From: Diphasiastrum complanatum | Lineage: Eukaryota; Streptophyta; Lycopodiopsida; Lycopodiales; Lycopodiaceae | Assembly: GCA_029204225.1 (NCBI GenBank) | Contig: CM055111.1 | Span: 46,002,255-46,066,254 of the forward strand | Length of the DNA: 64,000 nucleotides | Direction of reading: 5' to 3' | Shown here: one piece after another, positions 54,384-64,000 of the stretch | Numbering within the stretch: position 1 is the first letter of the stretch | Layout: each line of letters starts with the position of its first letter | Notes under the pieces: model-generated | What the model was told of the DNA's origin: nothing | Databases searched by the model: none | What the model saw: only the letters and a program-made list of their open reading frames with translations | Program-made: the position numbers and the translations under genes

Positions 54384-55205
54384 CAAAAAGTACATCTCTA
54401 CTTACAACAACTTTTTTGGTAATAGGATCAAATATCCTATAAGCTTTACTCTTTTCACTATAACCAACAAAGATGCCTTTGAATGAAATGGCATCTTTCT
54501 TTTTCCTTGTTTCTAAAGGAATATGTACATAACAAGTACATCCAAAAACTTTCAAATCACTAAGATTTGGCTTTTTGCCATACAATACTTCATAAGGTGT
54601 AAGTCCTTTAATGGCACTATTAGTCATTCTATTGCATAGAAAGTTTGCACATAAATCAGCTTCTCCCCAAGATGAAATAGGAAGGGATGCATCTAATTTC
54701 AAAGATTTAGCACACTCACATAGTGTCCTATTCTTTCTCTCAGCTACTCCATTTTGTTGTGGAGTATATGTGCAAGTAAACTCTCTCCTAATGCCATTAG
54801 TTTCACAAAACTCTTTCATCCTATTGGAGATGTACTCCCCTCCATTATCACTTCTTAATACTTTCAAGCTAGTATTAAGTTGCTTTTCCACAAGAGTTTT
54901 GAACTTTACAAAGGACTCAAAAACTTCACTTTTCTTAGACAAGAGATAAACCCAAGAGTATCTTGATATATCATCAATAAAAGTGACATACATAAGAGCT
55001 CCACCATTAGATTCATGTGAAATTGAATGAACATTCGAGTGTATAAGGTCAAGAGGAGAGTAAGATCTTGTCAAAGATCTCTTGAAAGGTAGCTTATGAG
55101 ATTTGGAGAGTCCATAAGCTTCACAAAGCTTGCCACACTTGGATATGATTTTGGGAAGTCCACTTGCTAGCTCCTTTGTCACCATGGTCTCCATAGCTTT
55201 GTAGT
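54384..55205 (-). pseudogene. Copia integrase (C12)
   Basis: The minus-strand frame starts at the MITE edge and reads NDYKAMETMVTKELASGL, then CEAYGLSKSHKLPFKRS (the second Cys of the finger is Tyr), and a core in which the first catalytic Asp is Asn (IHSNVHS). The second Asp (RSDNGGEY) and the Glu (NGVAERKNR) are intact. It ends after KGIFVGYSEKSKAYRIFDP and VVVSRDVLFD, where the C10 LTR cuts in; the last dozen codons before the stop come from that LTR. Confidence 0.88.
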
Positions 55206-55583
55206 CATTAGAGGAGTTTTGAGCTCCAAAAAGACCCTTTAAGAATTCGTGCAAGATTTAGTTTATATTATTAAAATATTATAACACTAATACGTTTGAC
55301 TTGCCATAACTTTTTAATCATAGCTCAGAAGTATGTCATCTAACATATCATTGGAAAGCCCTTGTTGAGCGCTTTCCAATGCACCAAACTTTGCTAAATT
55401 CGGACTAACCACTAAAAAGTTATGCCATTTTTAGTGTGGACTCAAAATGTGGACTCAAAAAGTTACATTACGTAGATTTCAAATTTGAGTGTTTTGATTG
55501 GTCCATGAGTAAGAAAAAATTAAGAAAAAATATAAAAAGAATCTTTACAAAGGGTCTTTTTTGGATTTAGAACTCCTCTAATG
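55206..55583. mobile_element. MITE copy 2 (378 bp) inserted in copia C12
   Basis: The terminal inverted repeats are about 37 bp: left CATTAGAGGAGTTTTGAGCT, right (reverse) CATTAGAGGAGTTCTAAATC, both leading to CCAAAAA(A)GACCCTTT. Internal inverted words GCCATAACTTTTT and AAAAAGTTATGCC (about 55299 and 55414) allow a further hairpin. It splits the copia GHPNYKAME motif of C12, and taking it out restores homology. It matches copy 1 at 38628-38988. A target duplication is not evident. Confidence 0.88.
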
Positions 55584-55950
55584 TAGGATGGCCTAACCTT
55601 TTGTGCCATAATTCCACTAGAGTGAGCTCCTCCCTTGCCATGTTCACACTTCCAACCATCACATTAGCATCCAATTTGAATGACCTCCGTTGCTTGAAAC
55701 CACTAGCAACACATTTTTCATCTTTCAATATAGAACATGCTCCATGCTTGAAATATACATCTAATCCACTATCCATAAGTTGTCCTACACTCAAGAAGTT
55801 CTTTGTAATTGAAGGTACATAAAGAACATTGTCTAGATCTACTTTTTTAGATGATCCTAGACATAAAGGAATGGATCCAACACCTACAATCTCACATTCT
55901 TGATCACTTGCGATGAAGATAAATCTCTTAGAACTATTGTAAGAAAGTAG
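55584..55950 (-). pseudogene. Copia protease remnant and pre-integrase (C12)
   Basis: Minus-strand sequence reads the back half of protease (DNVLYVPSITKNFLSVGQLM, DVYFKHGACSILKDEKC) and pre-integrase up to LWHKRLGHPT. The front half with the catalytic D-S-G is deleted: gag's acidic end (EEEEEECNLTHQKD) is followed almost directly by the SYNSSKR region. Confidence 0.82.
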
Positions 55951-55951
55951 A

Positions 55952-56762
55952 TTAGTCTTTTTGGTGAGTTAGATTGCACTCTTCCTCCTCCTCCTCAAGC
56001 ACAAGATTGCCTTGATTGTCCTTCTCTTGGGCATTCTTCTTCTTGTAGCTCTCGGATGCAAAATGTCTCTTTTTTCCACAAAAGAAACACTTTAGCTTCT
56101 TCTTGTCCTTCTTGCTCTTGCCTTTGGAACTTGATGCTCCATCCTTGCTCTCCATCTCCATGTCTTGAGTCTTCTTGGATGGAAACTTTTTCTTCTTGCC
56201 TTTCAAGGAAAAGTTAGCTTTTTCATCACCATCATTCAAAGATAAGGAACTCGTCCTACTTTTGATATGAAGCATCCTACTCTCCTCACTTACAAGGACA
56301 CTATGAAGTTTTTCAATAGTAGGAAGTGAATCTTGAATAGCAAAGGTTTGAACAAGATTAGAATAATCATCTCCTAATCCATTCAAAATGATTTGAACTA
56401 ACTCATCATCTTTGATCTTATCATCTATAGAAGATAACTCCTTATTTAAAGATTTGATCCAAAAGACATACTTTTGGGCACTTTCACTACTTCCTTTCAT
56501 GCTTTGAGGGATTTGATTCCTAAGCATGAGTATCCTTGAAGTAATCTTGGATCCATAATTTGCTTTTAATGAATCCAACTCTACATCTCTTTTTGTACTT
56601 TACCAGTTCCACACCTCCTTGAGGTTCTACTTCTACCTCAAGTACTATGTCATAAAGATCATGAAGTACAAGCAAAGACTCCATTCGAAATATCCAATTA
56701 GCATAATTAGTGGATGTGAGCCTTTCACTAGATTCAAGCAAAAAACCACCCATTGATGCCAT
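55952..56762 (-). pseudogene. Copia gag (C12)
   Basis: ATG 56762 (MASMGGFLLESSERLTSTNY) opens the gag domain. A frameshift near 56570 moves it to the frame 56578-55952, which has LRNQIPQSMKGSSESAQKYV, LVQIILNGLGDDYSNLVQTF and the basic region. The knuckle reads CFFCGKKRHFASES, so the Gly and last Cys of CCHC are lost. It would be dead even without the protease deletion. Confidence 0.86.
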
Positions 56763-57347
56763 TTTTTAATGTGAAAAAGCACTAGAAACTCTTATGGTTT
56801 CTCTAAGAGATCTGAACCTAAAGTCTTCTAGCAATTTGAAAGCTTATAGACACAATCCTATCACTCATGAACCAATCTAGAATGATGGAAATTTAGATTC
56901 TAGTTTCAATCTTGCAAAATCACTCAATCTATGATTTTTGGCAATCTCTCTCTCAACTTCAACATGCACTCAAAAAATCAGCAAAACTCATTTAATGCAC
57001 CTGAATCAAGCTTCAATTTCAATTTTTTTGGCTGATCTAATCCAAGAACTAATCATAGGAATAGATCCTCTATAGAAAAAGCTTGATTTTGCACTAAAAA
57101 TCTCTCAATTTGGGTGTGTGAGTCAAATTATACAAATTTTGAATTTTCTCAACCAAAACTGGACCTGTATGGGCCTCACATGTGTGAAAAGTATTCCTAC
57201 AGCCCACAACAAGTTCTGGTCCAAAAATTTTGAGTATACCTATCAAATCCAACTCGCTACACAAAAATTAGCTAGTTTCCAAAAACTTGCTAATTTGGGC
57301 TTAGTTTTGGATCAACCCCATCAATATCAATAAATCCTCTTGTACTT
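56763..57347 (-). other. Leader of C12
   Basis: 585 bp between primer site and gag on the minus strand, without a supported frame. It contains CACATGTGTGAAAAG (near 57178), a palindrome variant. Confidence 0.6.
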
Positions 57348-57360
57348 GGCTCTGATACCA
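57348..57360 (-). other. Primer binding site of C12
   Basis: On the minus strand TGGTATCAGAGCC directly follows the 5' LTR; initiator tRNA-Met type. Confidence 0.95.
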
Positions 57361-58191
57361 TGTGGAAATCTGCAAAATAGGACCAAGAATGGATCCTTAA
57401 ATGATCCACAAGAGGGATTGGATGTTAGATACAATTGATCTATCAATCTACACAAGATTTAGATCAATCTAGATCAATTCTAGGCATGAAAATCTAACAA
57501 GAACAATCATTAATGAAGATAAATGTACTTGCTAGTTTCACAGTGTGAAAACCTTTCAGAGTACGGACTCCAACCTGAAAACAAAGTACACTATGATAGA
57601 ACCTCAAATCATTCAAAACAAATGAAGACAAATGGAGAGATTGACACAAAATTGCTTCTAAAATCAAGATTGATGTTTCATGTTGATTATGGCCAAATAT
57701 GCCTCTATATATACACTTCTTGGAGCTCAAGGTACTGATCATGCATCAGATCTCACACATGTGAGGATGCTTTGTCATATGGTGAATTATCATGCAAAAT
57801 TGACACTTGGATCAAACTTTCTATTTTGAGCACTTTTGGTCCATTTTTCTACTATATGGACATCTATTTGGAAACCTTCTAGAAGTCAAAATTTGCCTAC
57901 TTCAGCTTATTCCACACGTGTGAGCAGTCCTCTATACATGGGATATGACACCTAACCTAAGAATGTGGCTCATGCAATCAATAGATTGATGCCATGTGTC
58001 ATATGACTAGAAAACTAGTTTTTGGCCTTTTTAGCCACTAGAACTTGACTTAAATCATATGTACAACCTATATGATTATGGTAAATGACAAGTACACTTA
58101 TTTCACACGTGGGAACAGGCTCCACACATGTGTAATCATCCTATAAACATGGATATGGCCTTGACCAAGCATAATTTTTGCATTTTTCACA
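57361..58191 (-). repeat. 5' LTR of C12
   Basis: 831 bp; on the minus strand TGTGAAAAATGC to AGATTTCCACA. Same family as 53549-54380. TATA box at 57705-57713 (minus strand). CACACGTGTG at 57912-57921. Confidence 0.9.
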
Positions 58192-58195
58192 CTTG

Positions 58196-58745
58196 TACTC
58201 CGGAAGGCACCTTGGATGGAGATACCAAAATATGACGGATCATTAGATCCCATCCGCTTCCTCTAGATCTACGATCAAGCTTGTGAAATCTACAGCGATC
58301 GGACACGTGTAGAGAAGTTGATGTTGTTCTCCATGTCACTGGTAGTTGTGGCTCAATACTGTTTTTCAACTTGTCAGAGGTAGAAAAATCCACCTGGGAA
58401 GCGGTTAAAGTGGAAGATGAGAGATCAGATGATGAATATCCCACTATCCACACTCCAACCCCCTCGATAGCATCATCATCATCAAACGTCTCCAATCTGT
58501 CCGCAGAACTGTTGTTGGAACATATGACCAAATTACGCAAACAACAGATGGAGAAACTTACGGATCAGTTCGATTAGAAACTGAAAGCCTTACAAGGAGC
58601 TGTGGCAACCATGTCAAATCCACCTAATCAAAACCAGCCTCAGTATCTCTATTGAGAGAATGTATGGTGTCCAATCTGCACCCAGAACCATACAGCGAAT
58701 GAGTGTCTAGTCCTAAAGCAAAATCTGAGATTGACACAGAGAATT
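58196..58745 (+). pseudogene. Gypsy gag remnant (G4)
   Basis: The first readable piece resembles the gag entry of G1 (IPKYDGSLDPIRFL against LPKFDGSSDPQRFL), with a stop, then loses most of the gag core. Frame 58371-58577 is acidic with Ser runs (SIASSSSNVSNLSAELLLEH) and a Gln/Lys-rich end (LRKQQMEKLTDQFD) that G3 also has (QQHQQQMEKLTKEF). Confidence 0.72.
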
Positions 58746-58904
58746 TTCCATGTGTGCAATGCAACATAGCATTAGATGGCCTTTTGTCCATTCAACCCTC
58801 AAATTGTCCAATAGAAGAGGAGTCCTTATCAAACTTCTTATCCATATTATCAAGGGGCACCAAATACAGCACCGAGGCATGGCACGCCAAACAATCAGCA
58901 GCGC

Positions 58905-59440
58905 ATGGCCTTACTTGCACCACCAAGGCCAGCTAATCAGCAAGTGACTCATGTGAATTTAGCAGCAACAGAACTAGAGATGCCAGTATCACCTCAACCT
59001 GAGCAGCAACAATGGTATGGGCTGGATGAACCATATATGGATCCTGTCATAAATGAGTATTATGCGGCCTATGTAGCTCAAACTCAACTTCAGGGAAAGA
59101 GAAATTATGACTGCTACGGATGTGGTGGACACATAATTGCTGAATGTCCTTGGCAAGGAACAATATATATCCTTCTGCCGGGAATGTGGTTATGGACACT
59201 GCTACAAGAACTGTCCATTAAGACCTGGGACCAACGCACCATTGAATCTCATTGCGATACAAACAGTAACAGCTCCAACGGGAATGCCACCGAAAAAACA
59301 ATGTTTCCATGCTCCTGTGTTAGCCATCATGCGAGCACAAAAGAGGAAGGAAATGGCTCCCTCACCACCACAATCAGTCTCCGATGACCAACCCTCGACT
59401 TTAGCGCCATATCCGAATGTGAGAGAAAAAAGGAGGTAGT
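58905..59440 (+). pseudogene. Gypsy gag zinc knuckles (G4)
   Basis: Frame 58905 on reads VSPQPEQQQWYGLDEPYMDP and knuckle 1, CYGCGGHIIAEC. A frameshift near 59150 moves to frame 59137-59439, with knuckle 2 CRECGYGHCYKNCPLRPGT and a Met/Pro/Lys-rich spacer. Two knuckles in tandem agree with G2 and G3. Confidence 0.78.
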
Positions 59441-59637
59441 TTTAGATGATATGACATTGGGTACAGAGAGCGCAAGTAGAGGAGAAAGCATAGGAAAAAT
59501 CCACAACTATAGAACTCCCTACTAAAGAAGAATCAGTAACACGGACGAGCTCACCATTGCGCACTGATCAGAACGATCGATTGCATCATCATGAACCACC
59601 TTTCCACATGGTGGAGTCTGAGGAACCACATATGTAA

Positions 59638-60669
59638 GTGCTTGCCAGTTTGCTAGCAAGCCGCATCAGCCTATCCTTGGGAGAGTTGTTGTGGATTTCA
59701 CCACAAGCTAAGGGCATTTTGGCTGAATGGGCCAAAACAGAAGCGGAACCGACAGCGCCAAAGCCCATATATTGTGCAGGCTACGATGAGACAAGTAACG
59801 TCCTCCACATTGGGGAAGCATGGGAGAGTGAGGAACACAACATCACCCTACCAATTAAACACAAGAGATTCGAGGATGAGGCAGCAATGGTAGATGGAGG
59901 ATCATGTGTCAATTTGATCTCCACTACTTTGTATCAAAAGTGGGGTTTATAGGGATTGAAGCCAGCAAAATTTGCCATCAAGCTAGCGGATCAATCCTGT
60001 ATAAAACTAAAGGGTGTAGTTGTCGATATCCTTGTAAAAATAACAAGCGTGCAGTTTGTGATCACCTTTGTAGTAATGGACATATCATATTTCCCATCTA
60101 CATACCATGTTCCACTGGGAAGGCCATGGTTGAGGACTGCGCAAGTAGTTCACAACTGGGGTTCGGGAAAACTCACTTTTGAGAATAGAGAACATGATGT
60201 AAAGGTCGATCCAGCCACATGGGCGATGAAACCTACTGCACCCAAGGTTGATGATGGATCATCCACGACAGATCATACGATCAATCGCCCAAGGCAAGCC
60301 AAGGGTGGTCACTACGATTCAGAGATAGATGTCGTGATATGGATGGATGCATTAGCAATGATTGACTGCCAAGCATGTGAATATGAATCGGATCCTGAAC
60401 CAAGCACATCTTCACCCAGGTGTTACACCATGGACACACCATTTACATTTGGGGTGAATATGATCAACATAGCATGGCTGTCAGTGGAATCTACTGAGGA
60501 CCCAGTGGACAATGATTTAGTCCCTTGGCAACATGTTTTTACTTACAACAAGGAGATTGACCTGACAGATGAAAAGTCCTATAGCACATGGACCCAGATC
60601 ACTATGGAATCAAGAGAGTACCAGCTCAACCGCCACAAAAATCTGCTATGGCAAAAGTTTCAAAGATAG
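59638..60669 (+). pseudogene. Gypsy aspartic protease and linker (G4)
   Basis: Frame 59638-59952 runs LLASRISLSLGELLWISPQA, PIYCAGYDETSNVLHIGEAW and the protease active site MVDGGSCVNLISTTLYQKW, then a TAG at 59950. Frame 59956-60669 continues KFAIKLADQSCIKLKGVVVD, HVPLGRPWLRTAQVVHNW, then a linker (DGSSTTDHTINRPRQAKGGH, FGVNMINIAW, DLVPWQHVFTYNKEIDL). D-G-G instead of D-[ST]-G is shared with G2. Only two lesions, so this part is well preserved. Confidence 0.88.
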
Positions 60670-60767
60670 ATCCACCAAAGGCACCAGTGAACAAGAAGAA
60701 CCAGTTGAAACAACATTACAACCAAGTGATCCGATAGAGTGATCTACCCGAAGAAGCTATAGCCACA

Positions 60768-61740
60768 GTGGATGTGGATATTTGCAACCACGAAGCAAAT
60801 ATCACACCAGTTCCAAATAAAGACAACAAGGACGAATCCAACTATGTAACAAAAAAAGGCAAGAAGAAGGTGTTGGATTCCTTGAAGTCAATCAGGATGA
60901 ACTCGGATACAGCGTCATCTTCTTCTCAGATGATGGAGAATCAAAAGATGACTAGTCGGGCTAAGATCAATATGCTGAAGGAGGAATCTCGTCGAGCACC
61001 AGTTCACGAGATGTCTGAGACCTTCAAGAATTATACCTTGGACAACGTGGTAATTATGATGTTGCAAGCACAACGAGAACCTGATCAAAGTCAAGAACCA
61101 GCGGAACAAGTCTTCGATAGACCTACACGAACACAGCCGATGAACCTTTCCGAGCCAGGTGAAGAAAAAAAGATCGTGCATGTGGGAGAGCAGTTAACAC
61201 CCACACAATTCAAGCGGCTACGATCATTGTTGGTAGAGTACAAAGATTGTTTTGCTTGGAATTACAGTGATATGAAGGGCATCCCACCAACAGTAGTCCA
61301 ACACACCATACCCTTGGTGGATGCTGTAGTCCCCAAGGTGAGTCGTTATTACCACCGCAACCCAAACTATACAAAGCTGATCAAGAAAGAGTTGTGGAAG
61401 CTGTTAGACACTGATTTCATTTATGAAATCAAGCACACTGAGTGGGTATTGCCTATAGTTATAGTACCCAAGAAGAACGACAAAATGCGAATATGTGTGA
61501 ATCTGAAGGCACTAAATGCAGTCACCAAAAAAAACCATTTTTCTTTACCCTTTACGGAAAGTGTCCTTGACAGAGTAGCAGGAGTAGAAGCCTACAGTTT
61601 CAAAACAGCTTCAGCGGTTACAATCAGGTGAAGATAGTGCCACAAGATCAACACAAGACAACGTTTGCCACTGAATGGGGGACTTATGCCTATAAAGTGA
61701 TGCCATTCGGTCTTTGCAATGATTCTAGATCTCCTTGAAT
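60768..61740 (+). pseudogene. Gypsy reverse transcriptase, palm core deleted (G4)
   Basis: Frame 60768-61631 has an acidic linker, then RT: DCFAWNYSDMKGIPPTVVQH, VSRYYHRNPNYTKLIKKELW, TEWVLPIVIVPKKNDKMRIC and VNLKALNAVTKKNHF. A frameshift near 61605 is followed in another frame by a YNQVKI stretch and YKVMPFGLCND. Then sequence jumps to LNPEKCQFWVTHGLILGHIV: about 80 codons with the catalytic YxDD box are missing. The palm cannot work. Confidence 0.85.
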
Positions 61741-62560
61741 CCAGAAAAATGTCAATTTTGGGTTACACATGGCTTGATTCTTGGCCATATAGTGTCTAGA
61801 CACGAGATCGCCACAGACCTATCGAAGATTAAGATCATTATTGATCTACCACCACCAGGAACGATCCGCGAGGTCTACATCTTTATGGGTCATGCTAACT
61901 ATTACAAGATTTTCATCCTAGATTTTGCGGAGTTAGCACGACCAATTTACAAACTCACAACGGATCCACATTGGAATGAGAAAGCCCTAAGGGCTTTCCA
62001 GAAACTTAAGGATGAATTGGTCTCATCACCAATCTTACACCCACCCAATTGGTCCGTTGAGTTTCATGTGCATACGGACGCATCGAAGTATGTAGTAGGA
62101 GAAGTCTTAACCCAACCAGGAGAACACAAAAAGGATTTTTTGATCCGATTTGCAAGCCGATAGTTCAGTGATACAAAAATGAATTATTCAACCACAGAGC
62201 GGTAAGCACTGGCAATGATATATGCAATTAAGAAATTTTGTCACTATCTCATGGCCACACACTTTGCCTTTTATATGGACCATCAGCCCTTGCTCTATCT
62301 TGTTAACAAGACCTACAACACAGGGAGAATCACTCGATGGTTACTTTTGTTGTTGGAGTTTGATTTTCAGATAGTGGTTTGCAAGGGAAAACAACACTAC
62401 ATGGTAGATCATGTGTTGCGAATCAAGGGAAAGGAAACTGCAACCCAACTTGATGATGAGCTATCCGATGCTGTCTTATTTTACATTGACACAGTACCGG
62501 AATGGGCCGCTGACATAGTTGAATATCTAATGCGGGGCCAACCAACCGCCTTTGGATACG
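61735..62560 (+). pseudogene. Gypsy RT end and RNase H (G4)
   Basis: Frame 61735-62163: LNPEKCQFWVTHGLILGHIV, IREVYIFMGHANYYKIFILD, then RNase H with VEFHVHTDASKYVVGEVLTQ (first catalytic Asp in TDAS). A TAG at 62161 interrupts. Frame 62215 on: IYAIKKFCHYLMATHFAFYM, DHQPLLYLVNK, TRWLLLLLEFDFQIVVCKGK and the VDHVLRI end. RNase H would remove RNA from the RNA:DNA hybrid. Confidence 0.85.
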
Positions 62561-63279
62561 GAGGATACCTGAGGAAATGCGATGTGTGCCAAAGGGCGAG
62601 GAGACCAACGAGATTAAATTATGACCTTCTACACCCCGCAAGCACCATTTGAAAAGTGGAGATTGGATTATATTGGTCCAATTCACCCTGACTACCTCAC
62701 CAAGTGGATCGAAGCCAAGGCAATAAGAGTAGCTGATGCAAGGACCATTGCCAAGTTTCTATATGAAAATATCATTGTGCACTTTGGATGCCCAGTGGAG
62801 ATAGTCAGCAATCGCGAGAGTCATTTTATCAATGAGACCATCAAGGTCCTGTTGGAGGAATTATTTGTGATCCATAGAACCAGTACGCCTTATTATTCTC
62901 GTGGTAATGGGCAAGCAAAGTCATCCAATAAGATCCTGTGTAGCATACTTACGAAAAAAGTTGAAGCTAGCAGTCGGATTGGGAACACAAGTTATATGCT
63001 GTTCTATGGGCATTCATGACAACATATAAGGGGATCATTGATCAAATGCCATTTCAATTGGTTTATGGTCAGGATGCTGTAATGCCAGTAGAGTTTTTGG
63101 TCCCTTCATTAAGGATTGCCGCAACGCAACGTCTTGATGAATCCAGATCTCTACAATTATGCCACGAAGCTTTGCATAAGCCTTGTAAAACACACATGCA
63201 TTGGCAGCTGAAAAGGAATGACGCAAGGCATGGCATGATCGCAGGTTACAAAAGAAAGATCTTCGATCCAGAGATCTAG
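62561..63279 (+). pseudogene. Gypsy integrase, catalytic residues changed (G4)
   Basis: The zinc finger is reduced to KCDVCQRARRPTRLN; its His pair is deleted. Core frame 62621-63017: PFEKWRLDYIGPI with the first Asp, then PVEIVSNRESHF where the second catalytic Asp is Asn, then SRGNGQAKSSNKIL where the Glu position reads Lys. Frame 63016-63279 continues with MPFQLVYGQDAVMPVEFLVP. Both changes are of the G-to-A kind. Confidence 0.85.
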
Positions 63280-63284
63280 TCCTT

Positions 63285-63650
63285 ATGTATAAGACCAAGG
63301 CGATCAAAAGAAAATTAAAGTTCACAGGTGAAGGTCCTTATCGGATCAAAGAGATTCTTAATCATGGAGCCGTGAACTTGGAGAAGCTAGATGGGACGCC
63401 TTTCGACACATCCATCAATGGTAGCCGATTACATAAGTACTGGCCACCTTACATAAGTACATCCAGGTTGGTGATGGCATGTTACGAAAAGTTCATCTGC
63501 AAGGCCATCACAGTCAGATCTAGAAAAATCAAGATAGATCAAGCTAGATCCACCAAGATTCAGCCATATCTAGCAAAATCAAAGAAGATCCAACAAGATC
63601 CAAGTTCAGATAGGATCAAAGGAAAGCAGATCATCATGTTGCACCAATAA
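63285..63650 (+). pseudogene. Gypsy integrase C-terminus, GPY/F module (G4)
   Basis: KLKFTGEGPYRIKEILNHGA, then LDGTPFDTSINGSRLHKYW is the GPY/F module ending gypsy integrases. The tail after LHKYW is Lys/Ile/Ser-rich with repeated ARSTKIQ/AKSKKIQQD words and no chromodomain. Stop at 63648-63650. Confidence 0.82.
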
Positions 63651-64000
63651 GCCCCCCAATTTGCAGATAAGAGACCTCGATCTCAGGAAATAGTGGCAAA
63701 ATAAGGGCAAATTCACCAAAACTGATGGATCTGCTACCAAATATCTATCAGAGCTTTCAAAGAACTACCTACAGTCAGATCTAACATGGATGCAATAGAT
63801 TACAAGTTTGCAGGGGTTAAGGATCAGAGAATCTCAAGATCTCATCAAAAAACACTCAAAAGAGCACTTTTTTCATGATTTTTGGAGATCTCCTAGGAGT
63901 TAGCTCCTGAAACTTTGACAGTCACTAGATCTGACTCAGATGCATCTACAAAAATCTCTACGAGAGTTATTGATAGAAAAATCACCATTTTCTAGTATTT
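63651..64000 (+). other. 3' untranslated region of G4
   Basis: 350 bp without a coding frame, purine-rich in places (AGATCTCATC, GGAGATCTCC). No polypurine tract plus LTR start is recognisable before the window ends. Confidence 0.6.

Larger units (their letters stand above)
54381..58191 (-). mobile_element. Decayed copia on minus strand, gag to integrase (C12)
   Basis: 5' LTR 57361-58191, primer site, leader, gag, protease remnant, MITE insertion, integrase, then truncation at 54383 where the inverted LTR of C10 begins. RT, RNase H and the 3' LTR are gone. The right end abuts gypsy G4 at 58192. Its gag and integrase are close to C8. Confidence 0.88.
58192..64000 (+). mobile_element. Athila/Tat-like Ty3/gypsy element, gag to integrase end (G4), runs off window
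   Basis: The order gag, two zinc knuckles, aspartic protease, long linker, RT, RNase H, integrase with GPY/F end and no chromodomain is that of a non-chromovirus gypsy. It is broken by many stops and at least two deletions. The 5' LTR and gag start are absent (C12 abuts at 58191); the 3' LTR must lie beyond 64000. G2 is a close relative over the protease region. Confidence 0.9.

Noticed and set aside
55206-55583. A solo LTR or an intron interrupting the copia frame.
   Set aside because: Its ends are inverted, not TG...CA direct, there are no GT-AG borders at the junctions, and the same unit lies in viral sequence at 38628.

Overview
This 64 kb window is plant nuclear DNA made almost entirely of transposable elements and endogenous virus fragments. 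There is no bacterial-style gene organisation, no rRNA or tRNA gene and no CRISPR. The evidence for a plant is: many Ty1/copia elements with gag CCHC, protease, integrase, RT and RNase H domains; LTRs primed by initiator-tRNA-Met sites (TGGTATCAGAGC); Athila/Tat-type Ty3/gypsy elements; pieces of a Caulimoviridae-like pararetrovirus; and GT-AG introns in the few host-like gene pieces. It suggests a large, repeat-rich land-plant genome. The sequence alone does not settle whether this is a fern, gymnosperm, lycophyte or angiosperm.

Layout, left to right. 1-2741: 3' half of a decayed copia element ending in an LTR. 2742-4685: reverse-strand pararetrovirus fragment (coat-protein region plus a dUTPase-like region). 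5164-7831: decayed copia whose RT/RNase H region is replaced by an unusual module, ending in an LTR that is also the 5' LTR of the next element. 7832-10812: copia gag fused to an unrecognised coding segment, then another LTR. 10813-14219: AT-rich DNA, a 208-bp CT microsatellite, a short LTR and an unrecognised broken coding region. 14220-18350: an LTR with primer site followed not by gag-pol but by two convergent intron-containing gene pieces. 18351-21100: copia with gag and protease only. 21101-38627: two pararetrovirus fragments in inverted orientation, invaded by a nearly complete copia (21231-26995, TSD GCTAG) and a non-autonomous gypsy with a minisatellite leader (27721-35656). 38628-41032: a MITE, an LTR fragment and 1.9 kb of extremely T-rich DNA. 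41033-45805: gypsy fragments interrupted by a copia remnant. 45806-54380: a module-bearing copia into which a young, apparently intact copia (46129-52559, TSD TTAAG, 1317-codon polyprotein) has jumped. 54381-58191: a reverse-strand copia carrying a second MITE copy. 58192-64000: a gypsy with gag, protease, RT, RNase H and integrase pieces, running off the window.

Only the copia polyprotein at 46779-50732 looks functional: one open frame, all catalytic motifs, and LTRs differing at three positions by eye. Everything else is non-autonomous or broken. The nesting gives a relative order: pararetrovirus integration came first, then the gypsy, copia and MITE insertions into it; in the right half, gypsy came first, then the module-bearing copia, then the young copia.

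The least explained material is (i) the four-exon gene piece at 16204-18056 and its convergent two-exon neighbour, (ii) the module repeated four times in broken copia elements, (iii) the dUTPase-like region in the pararetrovirus, (iv) the two-tier minisatellite leader of the gypsy, and (v) a CACACGTGTG palindrome shared by otherwise different LTRs.
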